Of a stretch of DNA of 64,000 nt, positions 63,959-64,000 are shown piece by piece. The position numbers and the translations under genes were made by a program. Source of the DNA: Algiphilus sp. Its GTDB lineage: Bacteria; Pseudomonadota; Gammaproteobacteria; Nevskiales; Nevskiaceae. Location of the stretch: NCBI RefSeq assembly GCF_023145115.1, contig NZ_JAGLEJ010000030.1, forward strand, positions 74,317 through 138,316. The letters run 5' to 3'. Below the pieces are notes generated by a model. That model had not been told where the DNA came from, did no database searches, and saw only the letters and a list, made by a program, of their open reading frames with translations. How positions within the stretch are numbered: position 1 is the first letter of the stretch; every line of letters starts with the position of its first letter.

Positions 63959-64000
63959 GTGATCCATATACGAAACCGGGTCGTGTCCCACGACGTGGTG
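63959..64000 (+). CDS. Start of an unidentified protein (3' partial)
   Basis: GTG at 63959 is preceded by GAGGGGGAG and opens a frame to the window end (MIHIRNRVVSHDVV). Fourteen codons are too few to identify it. Confidence 0.5.
   Translation, partial: MIHIRNRVVSHDVV

Overview
The window is dense, GC-rich bacterial chromosome (roughly two-thirds or more G+C by eye) with about 70 protein genes. I see no tRNA, rRNA, CRISPR array, transposase or phage gene. Gene order such as rph-rdgB-hemW and glnK-amtB next to ubiK-comM, together with a TorF-type porin, a membrane-anchored cytochrome c5, a Marinobacter-type fatty acyl-CoA reductase, a full Mrp antiporter and many TonB/outer-membrane proteins, points to an aerobic marine or saline gammaproteobacterium. 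A Salinisphaerales/Nevskiales-like lineage would fit, but this is inference from gene content, not phylogeny.

Layout. 1-3747: a beta-barrel with an N-terminal CxxCxC motif, an enlarged MbnP-like copper lipoprotein and its di-heme partner MbnH (a 'metallo-mystery pair'). 3819-10286: a YceI protein, then a run of small stress/detoxification-type genes (three VOC proteins, AHSA1, ArsR, GyrI-like, DUF1428, a second YceI) ending in an ECF42-type sigma factor, followed by a beta-carbonic anhydrase. 10367-17232: a ceramidase-like lipoprotein, then potassium handling (trkA, trkH, a CPA1-type K+/H+ antiporter). 17335-25882: homoserine kinase, a TRAP permease pair without its binding protein, a thioesterase, TSUP and outer-membrane proteins, and a divergent LysR/flavodoxin-fold reductase pair. 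25987-30457: DAHP synthase, a large lipoprotein of the dipeptidase/amidohydrolase type and a methyltransferase. 30714-35894: a TonB receptor with a striking palindromic upstream region, a 0.8 kb gene-poor segment with two ~121 bp repeats, and a two-domain fatty acyl-CoA reductase typical of wax-ester makers. 36022-43319: HIT protein, epimerase-like protein, mrpABCDEFG, sufE. 43558-49242: rph-rdgB-hemW, a CPXCG protein, rpmE, malic enzyme and citrate synthase. 49314-56502: GPH-type symporter, outer-membrane protein, amtB/glnK with a recognisable sigma-54 promoter, ubiK-comM, TorF porin, cytochrome c5. 56620-64000: small proteins, an arsenic operon (arsR-arsC-arsH-acr3), an Slp-type lipoprotein, SDR, DUF1269, DUF6151 and MOSC proteins, and the first codons of one more gene.

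Functionally, most genes are core metabolism or envelope and ion homeostasis (Trk, K+/H+ antiporter and Mrp together suggest life in salt). The parts most worth a second look are the copper pair with a double-length MbnP, the ECF42-associated cluster with a matching candidate promoter, the dyads upstream of the TonB receptor, and the repeat pair abutting the acyl-CoA reductase gene.
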